A DNA stretch of 64,000 nucleotides, from the NCBI RefSeq assembly GCF_004153685.1, contig NZ_SDQD01000004.1, positions 62,001 through 126,000 on the forward strand, read 5' to 3'. The DNA is from Pollutimonas harenae (GTDB taxonomy: Bacteria; Pseudomonadota; Gammaproteobacteria; Burkholderiales; Burkholderiaceae_B). Numbering within the stretch: the first letter of the stretch is position 1; every line of letters starts with the position of its first letter. A program made the translations under genes and the position numbers. Below the pieces are notes generated by a model that was given only the letters and a program-made list of their open reading frames with translations, was not told the origin of the DNA and searched no databases. Positions 27,562 to 36,242 of this stretch are shown one piece after another.

Positions 27562-28515
27562 TTAGCCTTCGAGCTGCTTCCACATGTCGATGTCGCGCTC
27601 TGCCGTCCAGATGCGAGGATCCTCGTAGCCGGTGGCTTCGTCGTAGGCGCGTGATACATCGAATGGCATGCAGTGGTCGAATATGACCCAGTCCGCGTAA
27701 CGTGGTTTCATGAAGTCGTAGGTTTCACGGTAAATGGCTTTCAGGTCTTTGCCTTCGGCCACGCCGTTATTGACGCAGGTATACAAGTCGGTCAGGAATG
27801 CACGTGTGCCAGCCAGGCCTTTGCGGACTTCGTCAGCAGACTTCAGGGCGGGGCCGCGTCCGGGCACCATTTTCTCGGCGCTGAACTCGGCCAGCGTGTC
27901 CAGAGTGTGAGGCCATTCGCGGAAGTAGCAGTCGCCTGCATAAGGGGTGGACTGATACTCGACCAGATCGCCTGCAAACAAAATACGCTGTTCAGGCAGC
28001 CAGGCAATGGTGTCGCCTTTGGTGTGACCGCGACCCACTTGCATGATCTGGACCTCGAGGTTGCCTAGATTGACCGTCATTTCGCCGTCGAAAGTGATGG
28101 TGGGCCAGGTCAGACCGGGAGGAACCGACTCTACGTTGCGGAAAAGCCGGGGGAAGCGCCCGATTTCGCTGGCCTTGTCTTGTTCGCCGCGTTCGACGAT
28201 CAGGTCGTAGGTGTCGCGGCTGGCGATGATTTCCTGGGCGTTATAGGCCGAGGCGCCCAGTACGCGCACGGCGTGATAGTGCGAAAGCAGAATGTATTTG
28301 ATGGGCTTGTCGGTGACTTCTTTGACGCGGTGAATGACATCTTGTGCCATGACCGGTGTGGCCTGGGTATCGATGACCATGACAGCCTCGTCGCCGATGA
28401 TGATGCCGGTATTGGGGTCGCCCTCGGCCGTATAGGCATAGGCGTTGTCTGACAGTTTTTCAAAGGAAACGACCTTGTCGTCGAGGTCGGCGTGGGATGC
28501 GAATTGTTTGCTCAT
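27562..28515 (-). CDS. Metallo-beta-lactamase-fold hydrolase with altered metal motif
   Basis: A 317-residue MBL-fold protein, the first gene after the palindromic operator. The usual HxHxDH metal motif reads LSHYHAVRVLGASAY: His79 and His81 are kept, but the Asp is Val83 and the third His is Arg84. Later ligands look normal (GRGHTKGDTIAWLP and ILFAGDLVEY), and a C-terminal DHCMPFD follows. One metal site may therefore be lost. No signal peptide. It is 84 bp upstream of the FAD monooxygenase and probably part of the same transcript. Its reaction, perhaps hydrolysis of a thioester or lactone intermediate, is unknown. Confidence 0.82.
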   Translation of the reverse strand: MSKQFASHADLDDKVVSFEKLSDNAYAYTAEGDPNTGIIIGDEAVMVIDTQATPVMAQDVIHRVKEVTDKPIKYILLSHYHAVRVLGASAYNAQEIIASRDTYDLIVERGEQDKASEIGRFPRLFRNVESVPPGLTWPTITFDGEMTVNLGNLEVQIMQVGRGHTKGDTIAWLPEQRILFAGDLVEYQSTPYAGDCYFREWPHTLDTLAEFSAEKMVPGRGPALKSADEVRKGLAGTRAFLTDLYTCVNNGVAEGKDLKAIYRETYDFMKPRYADWVIFDHCMPFDVSRAYDEATGYEDPRIWTAERDIDMWKQLEG

Positions 28516-28556
28516 GGGGCGTAGTCTCCGTTGTAGTTTATAAATATAGAAGATTG

Positions 28557-28590
28557 TTTGTTTATATGCAATGTGTTCGATATAAACAAA
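28557..28590. promoter_or_regulatory. Perfect 34-bp palindromic operator candidate upstream of the homogentisate operon
   Basis: TTTGTTTATAT (28557-28567) and ATATAAACAAA (28580-28590) are exact reverse complements with a 12-bp spacer. The element sits 41 bp upstream of the MBL gene start, in the only intergenic space before the operon, and has no T-run arrangement or GC stem that would suggest a terminator. A dimeric repressor or activator (MarR, IclR or GntR type) is the likely ligand. No regulator gene adjoins it. Confidence 0.6.
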
Positions 28591-28596
28591 TTATAG

Positions 28597-29424
28597 CTAG
28601 CGGCGCTGGCACTTGGGGCAGTAGTAGGTAGCGCGCTGTCCCTGGATGATGCGTTTTATAGGCGTGGCGCACAGCAGGCAGGGTTGGCCTGATTTTTCGT
28701 ATACGGCCGAATGCAAGGCAAAATAGGCGCCGGGCTCGCCCGTCGCATTGACATAGTCCCGCAGGGTGCTGCCGCCCGATTCAAGCGCATTGTGCAAAGT
28801 GTCTTGTATAGCTTGCGTCAATGTCTGGCAACGGGCACGCGACAGGCTGCCTGCCGCTGTGCGTGGATTGATGCGTGCGAGAAACAGGGATTCCGAGGCA
28901 TAGATGTTGCCGACGCCTACTACGATGTCGCCGGCCAGCAAGGTTTGCTTGATGGCCTGGGTTCTGCCGCGCAACCGTTGGTATAGATAGTCGGGCGTGA
29001 ATTGCGTGTCGAAGGGTTCTATGCCCAGCTTGGCGAGCAGAGGGTGCTTGTCAACAGGGCCTCGGGCAGCGTCGTGCCAAAGCACCGCGCCGAAACGGCG
29101 AGGGTCATGCAGCAAAAAGCGAGCCTCTTCAAATATCCACTCGGCATGATCGTGCTTGCGTCGCGTTTCGTGGACGGGCACACGGCGCAAGGATCCTGAC
29201 ATGCCCAGATGGACGATTTGCGTTCCGTGCTCGAAATTGATCAGCAGGTATTTACCACGGCGTCCGCAGGACAGCACCCTGCGTCCGGCAATGGTGGTGG
29301 CCAGATCATCCGGTATGGGCCAGCGCATGCGCGATTCGTAAACGACAAAGTTTTGCAGCACTTTGCCGGTCATAATCGTCGCAATTCCGCGACGCGTGGT
29401 TTCGACTTCTGGTAGCTCAGGCAT
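28597..29424 (-). CDS. mutM: Formamidopyrimidine-DNA glycosylase
   Basis: A 275-residue base-excision repair enzyme that removes 8-oxoguanine and nicks the strand. The mature N-terminus PELPEVETTRRGI carries the catalytic Pro2 and Glu3; the helix-two-turn-helix motif is GDIVVGVGNIYASESLFLARI, and the C-terminal zinc finger has four cysteines in CLLCATPI and YYCPKCQRR. Length is as expected. It is divergent from the TPR gene at 29509 with an 84-bp gap. Confidence 0.96.
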   Translation of the reverse strand: MPELPEVETTRRGIATIMTGKVLQNFVVYESRMRWPIPDDLATTIAGRRVLSCGRRGKYLLINFEHGTQIVHLGMSGSLRRVPVHETRRKHDHAEWIFEEARFLLHDPRRFGAVLWHDAARGPVDKHPLLAKLGIEPFDTQFTPDYLYQRLRGRTQAIKQTLLAGDIVVGVGNIYASESLFLARINPRTAAGSLSRARCQTLTQAIQDTLHNALESGGSTLRDYVNATGEPGAYFALHSAVYEKSGQPCLLCATPIKRIIQGQRATYYCPKCQRR

Positions 29425-29508
29425 AAGGGGGTGATAACATCCTAAATCTGATTGTGTAATTTTGCCATCTGACGCTTCTTGCGGGCGCAGCGGCGCTGGT
29501 TCTCCTGA

Positions 29509-31287
29509 ATGAAACTCTCCATTCCTTTGCTGTTGGCGGTAGTTGCTTCGCTTAGTGCATCCTGGTCTGTGCCTGCGCAGGCAGTTACAGACGATCTTGA
29601 GTACCAGCAGGCTGAGCGTATCCGTTTGCAGGCGGGCGAACTTCCAAGCGTCAAGCTTACTGCCGATATCCTGTACAGAGTAGTGGCGGCTGAATTATCG
29701 GCCACTCGCGGCGACTACGATATGGCCAGCCAGACGATGCTGGACCTGGCACGCGACACGTTTGATCCGCGTTTGGCCAAGCGTGCTTTCCAGTTTTCCA
29801 TGGTCGCACGTGATTTGTCGCGGGCACTGGCTTCTGCGCGCCTATGGGCTGTGCTTTCGCCGCAAGACCCCGAGGCCGTTGCTTCGTCGCTGGCATTGTC
29901 GGCCTCCAATGGCCAGACAGCGGGTCTGGCATCGACGCTCAAGGCTCGTATCGAGAAGGCCGACAACAAAGAGCAAGCGGTAGGCCAGGCAGCCGCTATC
30001 GTCAGCAAGATGGCTGACAAGCGTCTGGCGTTCGAGGTCATGGAGCAGGCGCTGCCCGAATCAGCCCAGGAGCTGGCTGTTGCGCACCTGGCACTGGCCG
30101 ATGCGGCCTGGGCGGCGCTCGATGCGGGGCGGGCATTGAGCGAAGCGCAAAAAGCCCAGGCCCTGGAACCTGATTCCGAAGACGCTGCCCAACGCGTGCT
30201 TGAGTATGGTCTGAAGGTGGATTCCGACAAGGCCATCCGCCAGACCCGATCCTATCTGGCCAAGCATCCCGATCGCCGCCGTCTGCAGCTGATGCTGGTC
30301 AATCGTTTGGTCGAGCGGCGTGAATACCAGGTGGCGCTGGACCAGGTAGCCGCCATGCGCCGGCATGCCCCCGAAGATTTCGATTTGCTGTATACCGAAG
30401 CCGAAGTCAATATTCGTGCGGGCAAGCTCGACGTCGCCAAAGGCCTGCTGAATGATTACATCAATGTGCAGACCCAGCGCAGACAGGCGATCAACGACAA
30501 GGCCAGCAGTGCCATAGCAGATGCCTCCGATGCGCGCCTGCTGCTGGTTCAGATTGCCGAGAAGGAAAATCGACTGGACGATGCCATTGCGCAACTGGAT
30601 CTGATCGATGACTCCTCACTGCGGTATCAGGCTGAGGTGCATAAAGCTGTCCTGCAAGCTCGTCAGGGAGACCTGACCAAAGCGAAAGCAACCATTGATG
30701 CGCTCAAGCCGCAAGATGACCACGAACGGACGGTTGCGGCCTTGACGCTGGCATCGATTTACCGAGAGGCGGGGCGTACGGATGCGGCCGTCGACGTTTT
30801 GACGAAAGCCGACCAGGCCATTCCCGGTTCAGCCGAGATCAAGTACGACCTGGCCATGCTGCAAGAGCGCCAGGGCAATATCGAGGGGTTTGAGACCCTG
30901 ATGAAAAAGGTGATCGAGATTGATCCCGACAACGCCAATGCGTATAACGCCCTGGGTTATACCTATGCCGACCAGAACCGTCTGCTGGACGAAGCTGAAG
31001 ACTTGCTCGAACGTGCCCTCGATCTCGATCCTGATAACCCCTATATTCTGGATAGCGTAGGCTGGTATTTGTTCCGCGTGGGCGACTACGAGGCCGCCAT
31101 CGAGTATCTCAAGCGCTCCTACCGGCAACTGCCGTCAGCCGATGTGGCAGCACATCTGGGTGAGGTATTGTGGGTCAGCCAGCGTAGGGCCGAGGCCAGG
31201 GATCTCTGGAAAGAAGGCCTGGAGCGTGAGCCCGATAACGAAACACTGCTTAAAACCCTGGAACGATTGGGAGTCTCCTTGAAATGA
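29509..31287 (+). CDS. Exported tetratricopeptide-repeat protein
   Basis: A 592-residue protein with a signal peptide (KLSIPLLLAVVASLSASW, cleavage likely after PAQA, near residue 25) and many TPR units. The clearest are at the C-terminus: NANAYNALGYTYADQNRLLD, NPYILDSVGWYLFRVGDYEA and the following copy. It resembles periplasmic or outer-membrane TPR proteins that in Bordetella-like genomes precede lolB. Its stop overlaps the lolB start by 4 bp, so the two are translationally coupled, and a role in lipoprotein or envelope assembly is plausible. Nothing enzymatic is visible. Confidence 0.85.
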   Translation: MKLSIPLLLAVVASLSASWSVPAQAVTDDLEYQQAERIRLQAGELPSVKLTADILYRVVAAELSATRGDYDMASQTMLDLARDTFDPRLAKRAFQFSMVARDLSRALASARLWAVLSPQDPEAVASSLALSASNGQTAGLASTLKARIEKADNKEQAVGQAAAIVSKMADKRLAFEVMEQALPESAQELAVAHLALADAAWAALDAGRALSEAQKAQALEPDSEDAAQRVLEYGLKVDSDKAIRQTRSYLAKHPDRRRLQLMLVNRLVERREYQVALDQVAAMRRHAPEDFDLLYTEAEVNIRAGKLDVAKGLLNDYINVQTQRRQAINDKASSAIADASDARLLLVQIAEKENRLDDAIAQLDLIDDSSLRYQAEVHKAVLQARQGDLTKAKATIDALKPQDDHERTVAALTLASIYREAGRTDAAVDVLTKADQAIPGSAEIKYDLAMLQERQGNIEGFETLMKKVIEIDPDNANAYNALGYTYADQNRLLDEAEDLLERALDLDPDNPYILDSVGWYLFRVGDYEAAIEYLKRSYRQLPSADVAAHLGEVLWVSQRRAEARDLWKEGLEREPDNETLLKTLERLGVSLK

Positions 31288-31868
31288 TGTTTATGTGGCT
31301 GAAGCGTAGTCGTGCGTGGTGGTGCGCCGGGCTCCTGGCGTTATTGCTGACGGCTTGCGCAACACCCCAGCGCATTGGTATGGGTAGCGACACCGAAGCC
31401 TTTGATCGTACGGGGCGGTTTGCTCTCAATGTGCAGAACTTTGGCGGCCAGCGCGATGCGGTTCAGGGCGGCTTTGCATGGCACGACGATGGGCGCATGC
31501 TGATACTGGATCTTGCCAATCCGCTGGGCAGTATCTTGGCTCGTGTCGAGGTCACGCCCGGCAAAGCGGTCATGACGCGCAGCAATGGCGAGCAAGAGCG
31601 GGCGGAGCATCCCGATGCGCTGGTTGAACTTGTACTGGGCAGTCCCATGCCGGTTGCAGGCCTGCGCGATTGGTTGCGTGGCGAAACAGGTCTCGATCGC
31701 GCCGAAGAAGTGCAAAAAAATGAGGCGGGCCAAATTACGGAGTTCCGTCAGAGTGGCTGGCGGGTACAGCTGTCGCGCTACGATAGCCAGGGACCGCGAC
31801 TCCTGCAATTGAATCGAAACGACAGCAATCGCAATATCAGTTTGCGGCTGGTCATCGACAGTCAATAG
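31284..31868 (+). CDS. lolB: Outer-membrane lipoprotein localisation protein LolB
   Basis: A 194-residue lipoprotein that receives lipoproteins from LolA and inserts them in the outer membrane. The signal peptide ends in the lipobox LLTAC with Cys25 as the acylated residue. FDRTGRFALNVQNFGGQRDA and GGFAWHDDGRMLILDLANPL match the LolB beta-barrel, and SGWRVQLSRYDSQGPRLLQL the C-terminal part. Overlaps the TPR gene (ATGA), and ispE follows 31 bp later, the order seen in many betaproteobacteria. Confidence 0.9.
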   Translation: MMFMWLKRSRAWWCAGLLALLLTACATPQRIGMGSDTEAFDRTGRFALNVQNFGGQRDAVQGGFAWHDDGRMLILDLANPLGSILARVEVTPGKAVMTRSNGEQERAEHPDALVELVLGSPMPVAGLRDWLRGETGLDRAEEVQKNEAGQITEFRQSGWRVQLSRYDSQGPRLLQLNRNDSNRNISLRLVIDSQ

Positions 31869-31899
31869 CATCGCTGACCATGCGTAAAGGATAACGTCA

Positions 31900-32823
31900 G
31901 TGGCTTTGTATGATGTGCCGGCTCCGGCCAAGATCAATCTTTTTCTGCATGTCACGGGCCGTCGCAATGATGGCTACCACACACTGGAAACAGTATTCCG
32001 CTTCATTGATTTGTGCGACAGCCTGAGCTTTGACTTGCGCCACGATGGCAAGATTGAGCGCGATGCCGGGGCAGGTTTGCCAGGGCTGAAGGTAGAGGAT
32101 GATCTGGTCTTGCGTGCGGCACGTGCGCTGCAGAAGGCAACCGGTACGACACAGGGCGCCCAGATTCGCTACGAAAAGCGCATACCTGCGGGCGGCGGGC
32201 TTGGAGGCGGTTCCAGTGATGCGGCCTCTACGCTTATTGCCTTGAACAGGCTCTGGCAGACTCATTTGAGTCGGGCCGAGCTAATGGCCCTGGCGCGGCC
32301 GTTGGGCGCTGATGTGCCTGTATTCATTTACGGACGCCCAGCCTTCGCACAGGGAATCGGTGATATCCTGTCGCCGGTCGATCTGCCGGAGCGCGCCTAT
32401 CTTGTTGTACAGCCGCCGCAGCATGTGTCGACAGCTGATGTTTTTTCAGCACCTGATTTGACAAGAAATACAGCTTGCGTCAAAATATCGGTCTTTGCTG
32501 ATTGGCAAAAAATCAACGCACCAAATAACGGGCTTTTTAAGAACGGCTTATTTGGCAGCAATGATCTTGAGTCAGTTGTTTTTACGCGGCATCCTTTGGT
32601 TGAGCAGGCAGTCAAATGTCTATCGAGGCAAGGGTACAGCGCAAGAATGAGCGGCTCTGGTGCATGTGTTTTTGTTGAGTTTGTAACTTTACAAGAGGCG
32701 CAGCTAGCCAGGCAGCAAATTATCAGTAAAATGTCTCGTGAAAACGATGATGCGTTTGTTCAAGGCGCCTGGGCTTGCCCCGGTTTGATTGAACATCCGC
32801 TTCTACACTGGATAAGCAGTTGA
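31900..32823 (+). CDS. ispE: 4-diphosphocytidyl-2-C-methyl-D-erythritol kinase
   Basis: A 307-residue GHMP kinase of the non-mevalonate isoprenoid pathway. The substrate motif PAPAKINLFLHVTGRRNDGYH is at the N-terminus, the ATP loop is PAGGGLGGGSSDAASTL, and the C-terminal ARMSGSGACVFVEF glycine-rich motif is present. The middle of the C-terminal part (about 180-215) is richer in AT-ending codons than the rest. It is followed 2 bp later by tRNA-Gln. Confidence 0.95.
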   Translation: MALYDVPAPAKINLFLHVTGRRNDGYHTLETVFRFIDLCDSLSFDLRHDGKIERDAGAGLPGLKVEDDLVLRAARALQKATGTTQGAQIRYEKRIPAGGGLGGGSSDAASTLIALNRLWQTHLSRAELMALARPLGADVPVFIYGRPAFAQGIGDILSPVDLPERAYLVVQPPQHVSTADVFSAPDLTRNTACVKISVFADWQKINAPNNGLFKNGLFGSNDLESVVFTRHPLVEQAVKCLSRQGYSARMSGSGACVFVEFVTLQEAQLARQQIISKMSRENDDAFVQGAWACPGLIEHPLLHWISS

Positions 32824-32825
32824 AT

Positions 32826-32902
32826 TGGGGAATCGCCAAGCTGGTTAAGGCACTGGATTTTGATTCCAGCATGCGAAGGTTCGAATCCTTCTTCCCCAGC
32901 CA
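32826..32902 (+). tRNA. tRNA-Gln (anticodon UUG)
   Basis: The acceptor stem pairs TGGGGAA (32826-32832) with TTCCCCA (32892-32898), the anticodon stem is CTGGA/TCCAG around the loop TTTTGAT with anticodon TTG, the T-arm contains GGTTCGAATCC, and the discriminator G and CCA are encoded. It lies between ispE and prs, the conserved position in this group. Confidence 0.97.
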
Positions 32903-32940
32903 CTTTTTCAGGCCGCAAGGCTTGTGCAGTTAACGTAAAG

Positions 32941-32985
32941 CTGTTGAGTCGGCCCCTAACGGCGGTGCTGGTCAACAGTTTTTTT
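32941..32985 (+). terminator. Intrinsic terminator after tRNA-Gln
   Basis: CTGTTGA (32941-32947) pairs with TCAACAG (32972-32978), with an internal GGC-rich arm in the loop, and seven T residues follow (32979-32985). It separates the tRNA from prs 29 bp further on, so prs probably has its own promoter or is reached by read-through. Confidence 0.75.
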
Positions 32986-33014
32986 GTTTAACGCTACGCA
33001 ATTCTACCTCCGCC

Positions 33015-33965
33015 ATGGCACACGACAGATTCATGATTTTTACCGGCACAGCTAACACACGTTTAGCGGTCGATGTTGCAAATCACCTAGATATGTCGCT
33101 CGGAAAAATGACCGTTGGCCGTTTTTCCGATGGCGAAGTCATGGTGGAAATCAACGAAAATGTTCGTGGTAAAGACGTTTTCGTCCTGCAGCCCACTTGT
33201 GCGCCCACCAACGATAATCTCATGGAAATCATGGTGATGGTCGATGCGCTGCGCCGTGCGTCGGCAGGTAAGATTACCGCTGCCATTCCTTATTTTGGTT
33301 ATGCCCGCCAAGATCGCCGTCCGCGTTCTGCGCGCGTATCCATATCGGCCAAGGTTGTGGCCAATATGCTGCAGGTGGTTGGCGTTGATCGTGTCATGAC
33401 CATGGACTTGCACGCCGACCAGATCCAGGGCTTTTTCGACATTCCCGTTGATAACATCTACGCCGGCCCCATCTTGTTGGGCGATATCTGGCGCCGCAAC
33501 CACCAGAACCTGGTTGTGGTGTCGCCCGATATCGGTGGTGTAGTGCGGGCTCGTGCGCTGGCCAAGCAGCTGGAAGCTGACCTGGCCATTATCGATAAGC
33601 GCCGTCCGCGCGCCAATGTGTCTGAGGTCATGAACATCATCGGCGAAGTCGATGGCCGCACTTGTATCATCATGGACGACATGGTCGATACTGCCGGAAC
33701 GCTATGCAAGGCGGCTCAGGCGCTCAAAGAGCGTGGGGCCACCTCGGTTTATGCCTATTGCACACATCCGGTATTGTCCGGTGGGGCAGTGCAACGTATT
33801 TTGGAATCCGAACTCGATGAGCTGGTCGTGACCGATACGATTCCCTTGTCCGAATCTGCGCGCGAGTGCAAGAAAATACGTCAGCTTTCCTGTGCTTCGC
33901 TATTGGGCGAAACCATGCTGCGTATTTCGAACGCCGAGTCGGTCAGTTCTTTGTTCGTCGATTAA
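33015..33965 (+). CDS. prs: Ribose-phosphate pyrophosphokinase
   Basis: A 316-residue enzyme that makes PRPP from ribose 5-phosphate and ATP. Motifs are [51 protein letters not shown], the metal-binding [17 protein letters not shown], and the PRPP loop [14 protein letters not shown]. The length is standard. It is preceded by tRNA-Gln and followed by rplY. Confidence 0.96.
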   Translation: MAHDRFMIFTGTANTRLAVDVANHLDMSLGKMTVGRFSDGEVMVEINENVRGKDVFVLQPTCAPTNDNLMEIMVMVDALRRASAGKITAAIPYFGYARQDRRPRSARVSISAKVVANMLQVVGVDRVMTMDLHADQIQGFFDIPVDNIYAGPILLGDIWRRNHQNLVVVSPDIGGVVRARALAKQLEADLAIIDKRRPRANVSEVMNIIGEVDGRTCIIMDDMVDTAGTLCKAAQALKERGATSVYAYCTHPVLSGGAVQRILESELDELVVTDTIPLSESARECKKIRQLSCASLLGETMLRISNAESVSSLFVD

Positions 33966-33971
33966 TCTTTT

Positions 33972-33999
33972 TGTTGTCTGCTGGTCGCGGCAGACAACA
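33972..33999 (+). other. Stem-loop between prs and rplY
   Basis: A perfect 10-bp stem, TGTTGTCTGC (33972-33981) and GCAGACAACA (33990-33999), with the 8-base loop TGGTCGCG. It lies 6 bp after the prs stop and about 90 bp before the rplY start. No T-run follows, so it could be an RNA-processing site, a 3'-end protector of prs mRNA, or a leader element of rplY. Confidence 0.5.
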
Positions 34000-34090
34000 G
34001 CCGTTCGCGGCGCAATTTAGCGCTGCGTTTACCAACAGGGCCTGCGTCACTTCATAAGCAGCGCAGGTTCAAATGTAATTGGAGTCTTCC

Positions 34091-34717
34091 ATGAAATTCA
34101 ACGCCACTACGCGTAGCGATAAGGGTACGAGTGCGAGCCGCCGCCTGCGCCACGCTGGCCGTGTTCCCGCCATTGTTTACGGTGGTACTGCCGATCCCCT
34201 AAGCATTGAGCTCGACCACAACGAAATCTTCCACGCGCTGCGCAAAGAAGCTTTCCACGCATCCATTCTCGACATGCAACTTGATGGCAAGGGCCAGCAA
34301 GTATTGCTGCGTGCCGTTCAATGGCACCCCTACAAGCCGCAAGTTCTGCACGTCGACTTCCAGCGCGTCGATGCCAAGCAAACCATTACCACCAAGGTGC
34401 CCCTGCACTTCATCAACGGTGATGCTTCGCCCGCCGTCAAGATCAGTGGCCAGATCATCAGCCATGTCATGACCGAGCTCGAAGTCACCTGCTTGCCAGC
34501 TGATCTGCCACAAGCTATTGAAGTTGACCTGGGTGAATTGGACAGCGGCGGCAACGTCTACCTGTCAGACATCACTCTGCCACAAGGCGTGACCCACACT
34601 GTACACGGCGCTGAAAGCGATCTGGTCCTGGCAGCAGCCTTGGCCAAGCGTGGTGGCGACACGGCGGCAGAAGCCGGTGGTGACGATGCCGAAGGTACTC
34701 AGGAAGCTGCTGAATAA
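34091..34717 (+). CDS. rplY: 50S ribosomal protein L25, general-stress (Ctc/TL5) form
   Basis: A 208-residue protein binding 5S rRNA. The N-terminal L25 domain reads KFNATTRSDKGTSASRRLRH then AGRVPAIVYGG, and the C-terminal TL5 domain continues to about 190, followed by an acidic tail (GDDAEGTQEAAE). The ATG at 34091 has GGAG at a good distance; an in-frame codon at 34079 would run through that site. Long-form L25 is normal in betaproteobacteria. Confidence 0.95.
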   Translation: MKFNATTRSDKGTSASRRLRHAGRVPAIVYGGTADPLSIELDHNEIFHALRKEAFHASILDMQLDGKGQQVLLRAVQWHPYKPQVLHVDFQRVDAKQTITTKVPLHFINGDASPAVKISGQIISHVMTELEVTCLPADLPQAIEVDLGELDSGGNVYLSDITLPQGVTHTVHGAESDLVLAAALAKRGGDTAAEAGGDDAEGTQEAAE

Positions 34718-34737
34718 GCTTGTCCTTAAAGCCTTAC

Positions 34738-34772
34738 AACCCCTGCCTGGCTTTGTGCCGGCGGGGGTTTTT
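34738..34772 (+). terminator. Intrinsic terminator after rplY
   Basis: AACCCCTGCC (34738-34747) can pair with GGCGGGGGTT (34760-34769) with small mismatches, and T residues follow (TTTTTC). It ends 19 bp before pth, so pth is expressed from read-through or a promoter close to the terminator. Confidence 0.75.
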
Positions 34773-34790
34773 CTTGTGTAGACTCTGATC

Positions 34791-35387
34791 ATGACTCTTC
34801 CTGTACGCCTGATCATAGGGCTGGGTAATCCAGGCCCGGAATACGAAGCCACCCGTCACAATGCGGGTTTCTGGCTTGCCGATCATCTGGCCGACGATCT
34901 TAAAACCAGCTTCACCCTGGAAAAAGCCTTCTCGGCATGGGTGGCGAAAGGCCGCTACGAAGGTGAGGCCGTTATCATTGCCAAACCCGCTACTTTCATG
35001 AATCGGTCGGGGCAGGCTGCGGGCGCTTTATTACGCTTTTACAAGTTAGTGCCCGAGCAGGTGCTGGTGTTGCATGACGAGCTCGATCTATTGCCGGGCC
35101 AGGTCAAGCTCAAGCGCGCGGGCGGACATGCCGGCCATAATGGTTTAAGAGATATCCAGAGTGCATTGTCCAGTCCGGATTTCTGGCGCTTGCGTATAGG
35201 TATCGGCCATCCGCGCACACTGGGGTTGGCGCAACAAGTGGCTGCCTTCGTCTTGAATCCTCCGCGCCGCGAAGAGTTGACACAAATCGAAGGCGTCATA
35301 GATCGTTGCCGGGCCATTACCCCCGCATTGCTTCGTGGTGAGTTCGCGCAGGCAACGAACCAGCTGCACGAGGCTAATCGTGTCTGA
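34791..35387 (+). CDS. pth: Peptidyl-tRNA hydrolase
   Basis: A 198-residue enzyme that frees tRNA from prematurely released peptidyl-tRNA. Family motifs: [21 protein letters not shown] with the catalytic His, [36 protein letters not shown] with the Asp, and [16 protein letters not shown]. Its last bases overlap the start of the next gene. Confidence 0.96.
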   Translation: MTLPVRLIIGLGNPGPEYEATRHNAGFWLADHLADDLKTSFTLEKAFSAWVAKGRYEGEAVIIAKPATFMNRSGQAAGALLRFYKLVPEQVLVLHDELDLLPGQVKLKRAGGHAGHNGLRDIQSALSSPDFWRLRIGIGHPRTLGLAQQVAAFVLNPPRREELTQIEGVIDRCRAITPALLRGEFAQATNQLHEANRV

Positions 35388-36174
35388 GCGTGGTGCGGGT
35401 CTGGGTCGCACACCTGCCGCGTGCTTTCGCGATGAGCTGCGCGATTTTTTCCACTTTGTCGTGCATCCCCGTCTGGGGCCACGTTTGCCTGGCCGCCATG
35501 CCGGCAGCGGTTGGTGGGAAGATTGGTTCCCGGCCTTGTCGGTGGGGCGCTTGCTGAAGTGGGCTTTTTTCCTGTGGTCCGTCAATTTGGTGTTCCTGGG
35601 GCCTATTGCCGTGGCTGCCGCGACAGCCGGAGGCGCCACGCACCGTTTGAATATCCACAATATCCCATGGATGGCGGCTTTGGTTTGGGCTCCTATCGTA
35701 GAAGAATTGGTCTTTCGCTACGGCCTGCGGCGGGTCGGCGCGATATGGTGGCTGGTACCAGCCGCTGTGGCGGCCATGCTTATGGGTGCCACATGGAGCG
35801 GTATTTTGCTGCTGGCCGGAATTCTGTTGGTTTGCTGGATGCCTTATCTGGCCAATATTCCGTACGCACGCAAGCCCATCCCCTGGCGTTATCGCCTGGG
35901 CTATCGCCGGTTATTTCCGTGGGTCTTTCATGCGGCGTCTTTACTGTTTGCCGCAGTCCATCTATATAACTTTACGCTGCAGGCTGGCACGCCATGGTGG
36001 TTGTTCCCGCTGCTGGTGTTGCCACAGTGGCTTACGGGCTTGGTACTGGGATGGTTGCGTGTCAAGCGTGGAATAGGTGCATCCATGCTGTTGCATGGCA
36101 TGTTCAATGGTGGGCCCTTGCTGGTGGTCTGGCTGGTGATCCAGTGGGCGCCCGACATGGCAGGTGCCTTGTAG
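35380..36174 (+). CDS. CPBP-family (CAAX-like) intramembrane metalloprotease
   Basis: A 264-residue polytopic protein. The three CPBP motifs are visible: [11 protein letters not shown] (EExxxR), [11 protein letters not shown] (FxxxH) and [10 protein letters not shown] (HxxxN), which together hold the metal site of Rce1/Abi proteases. The start is GTG at 35380, inside the 3' end of pth, with GAGG eight bases upstream (35370-35373). An in-frame start at 35335 would lie deeper in pth without similarity. The substrate is unknown. Confidence 0.82.
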   Translation: MSERGAGLGRTPAACFRDELRDFFHFVVHPRLGPRLPGRHAGSGWWEDWFPALSVGRLLKWAFFLWSVNLVFLGPIAVAAATAGGATHRLNIHNIPWMAALVWAPIVEELVFRYGLRRVGAIWWLVPAAVAAMLMGATWSGILLLAGILLVCWMPYLANIPYARKPIPWRYRLGYRRLFPWVFHAASLLFAAVHLYNFTLQAGTPWWLFPLLVLPQWLTGLVLGWLRVKRGIGASMLLHGMFNGGPLLVVWLVIQWAPDMAGAL

Positions 36175-36242
36175 ATTGATATTGGCATTCATCGCCTACA
36201 ATAAGCATCTTCTCGAATTTATCTTTACATATCAGGACACTC

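Noticed and set aside
32826-32902. tRNA gene as an integration site
   Set aside because: No integrase, no duplicated tRNA 3' end and no foreign-looking DNA follow; the flanking genes are the conserved housekeeping set.
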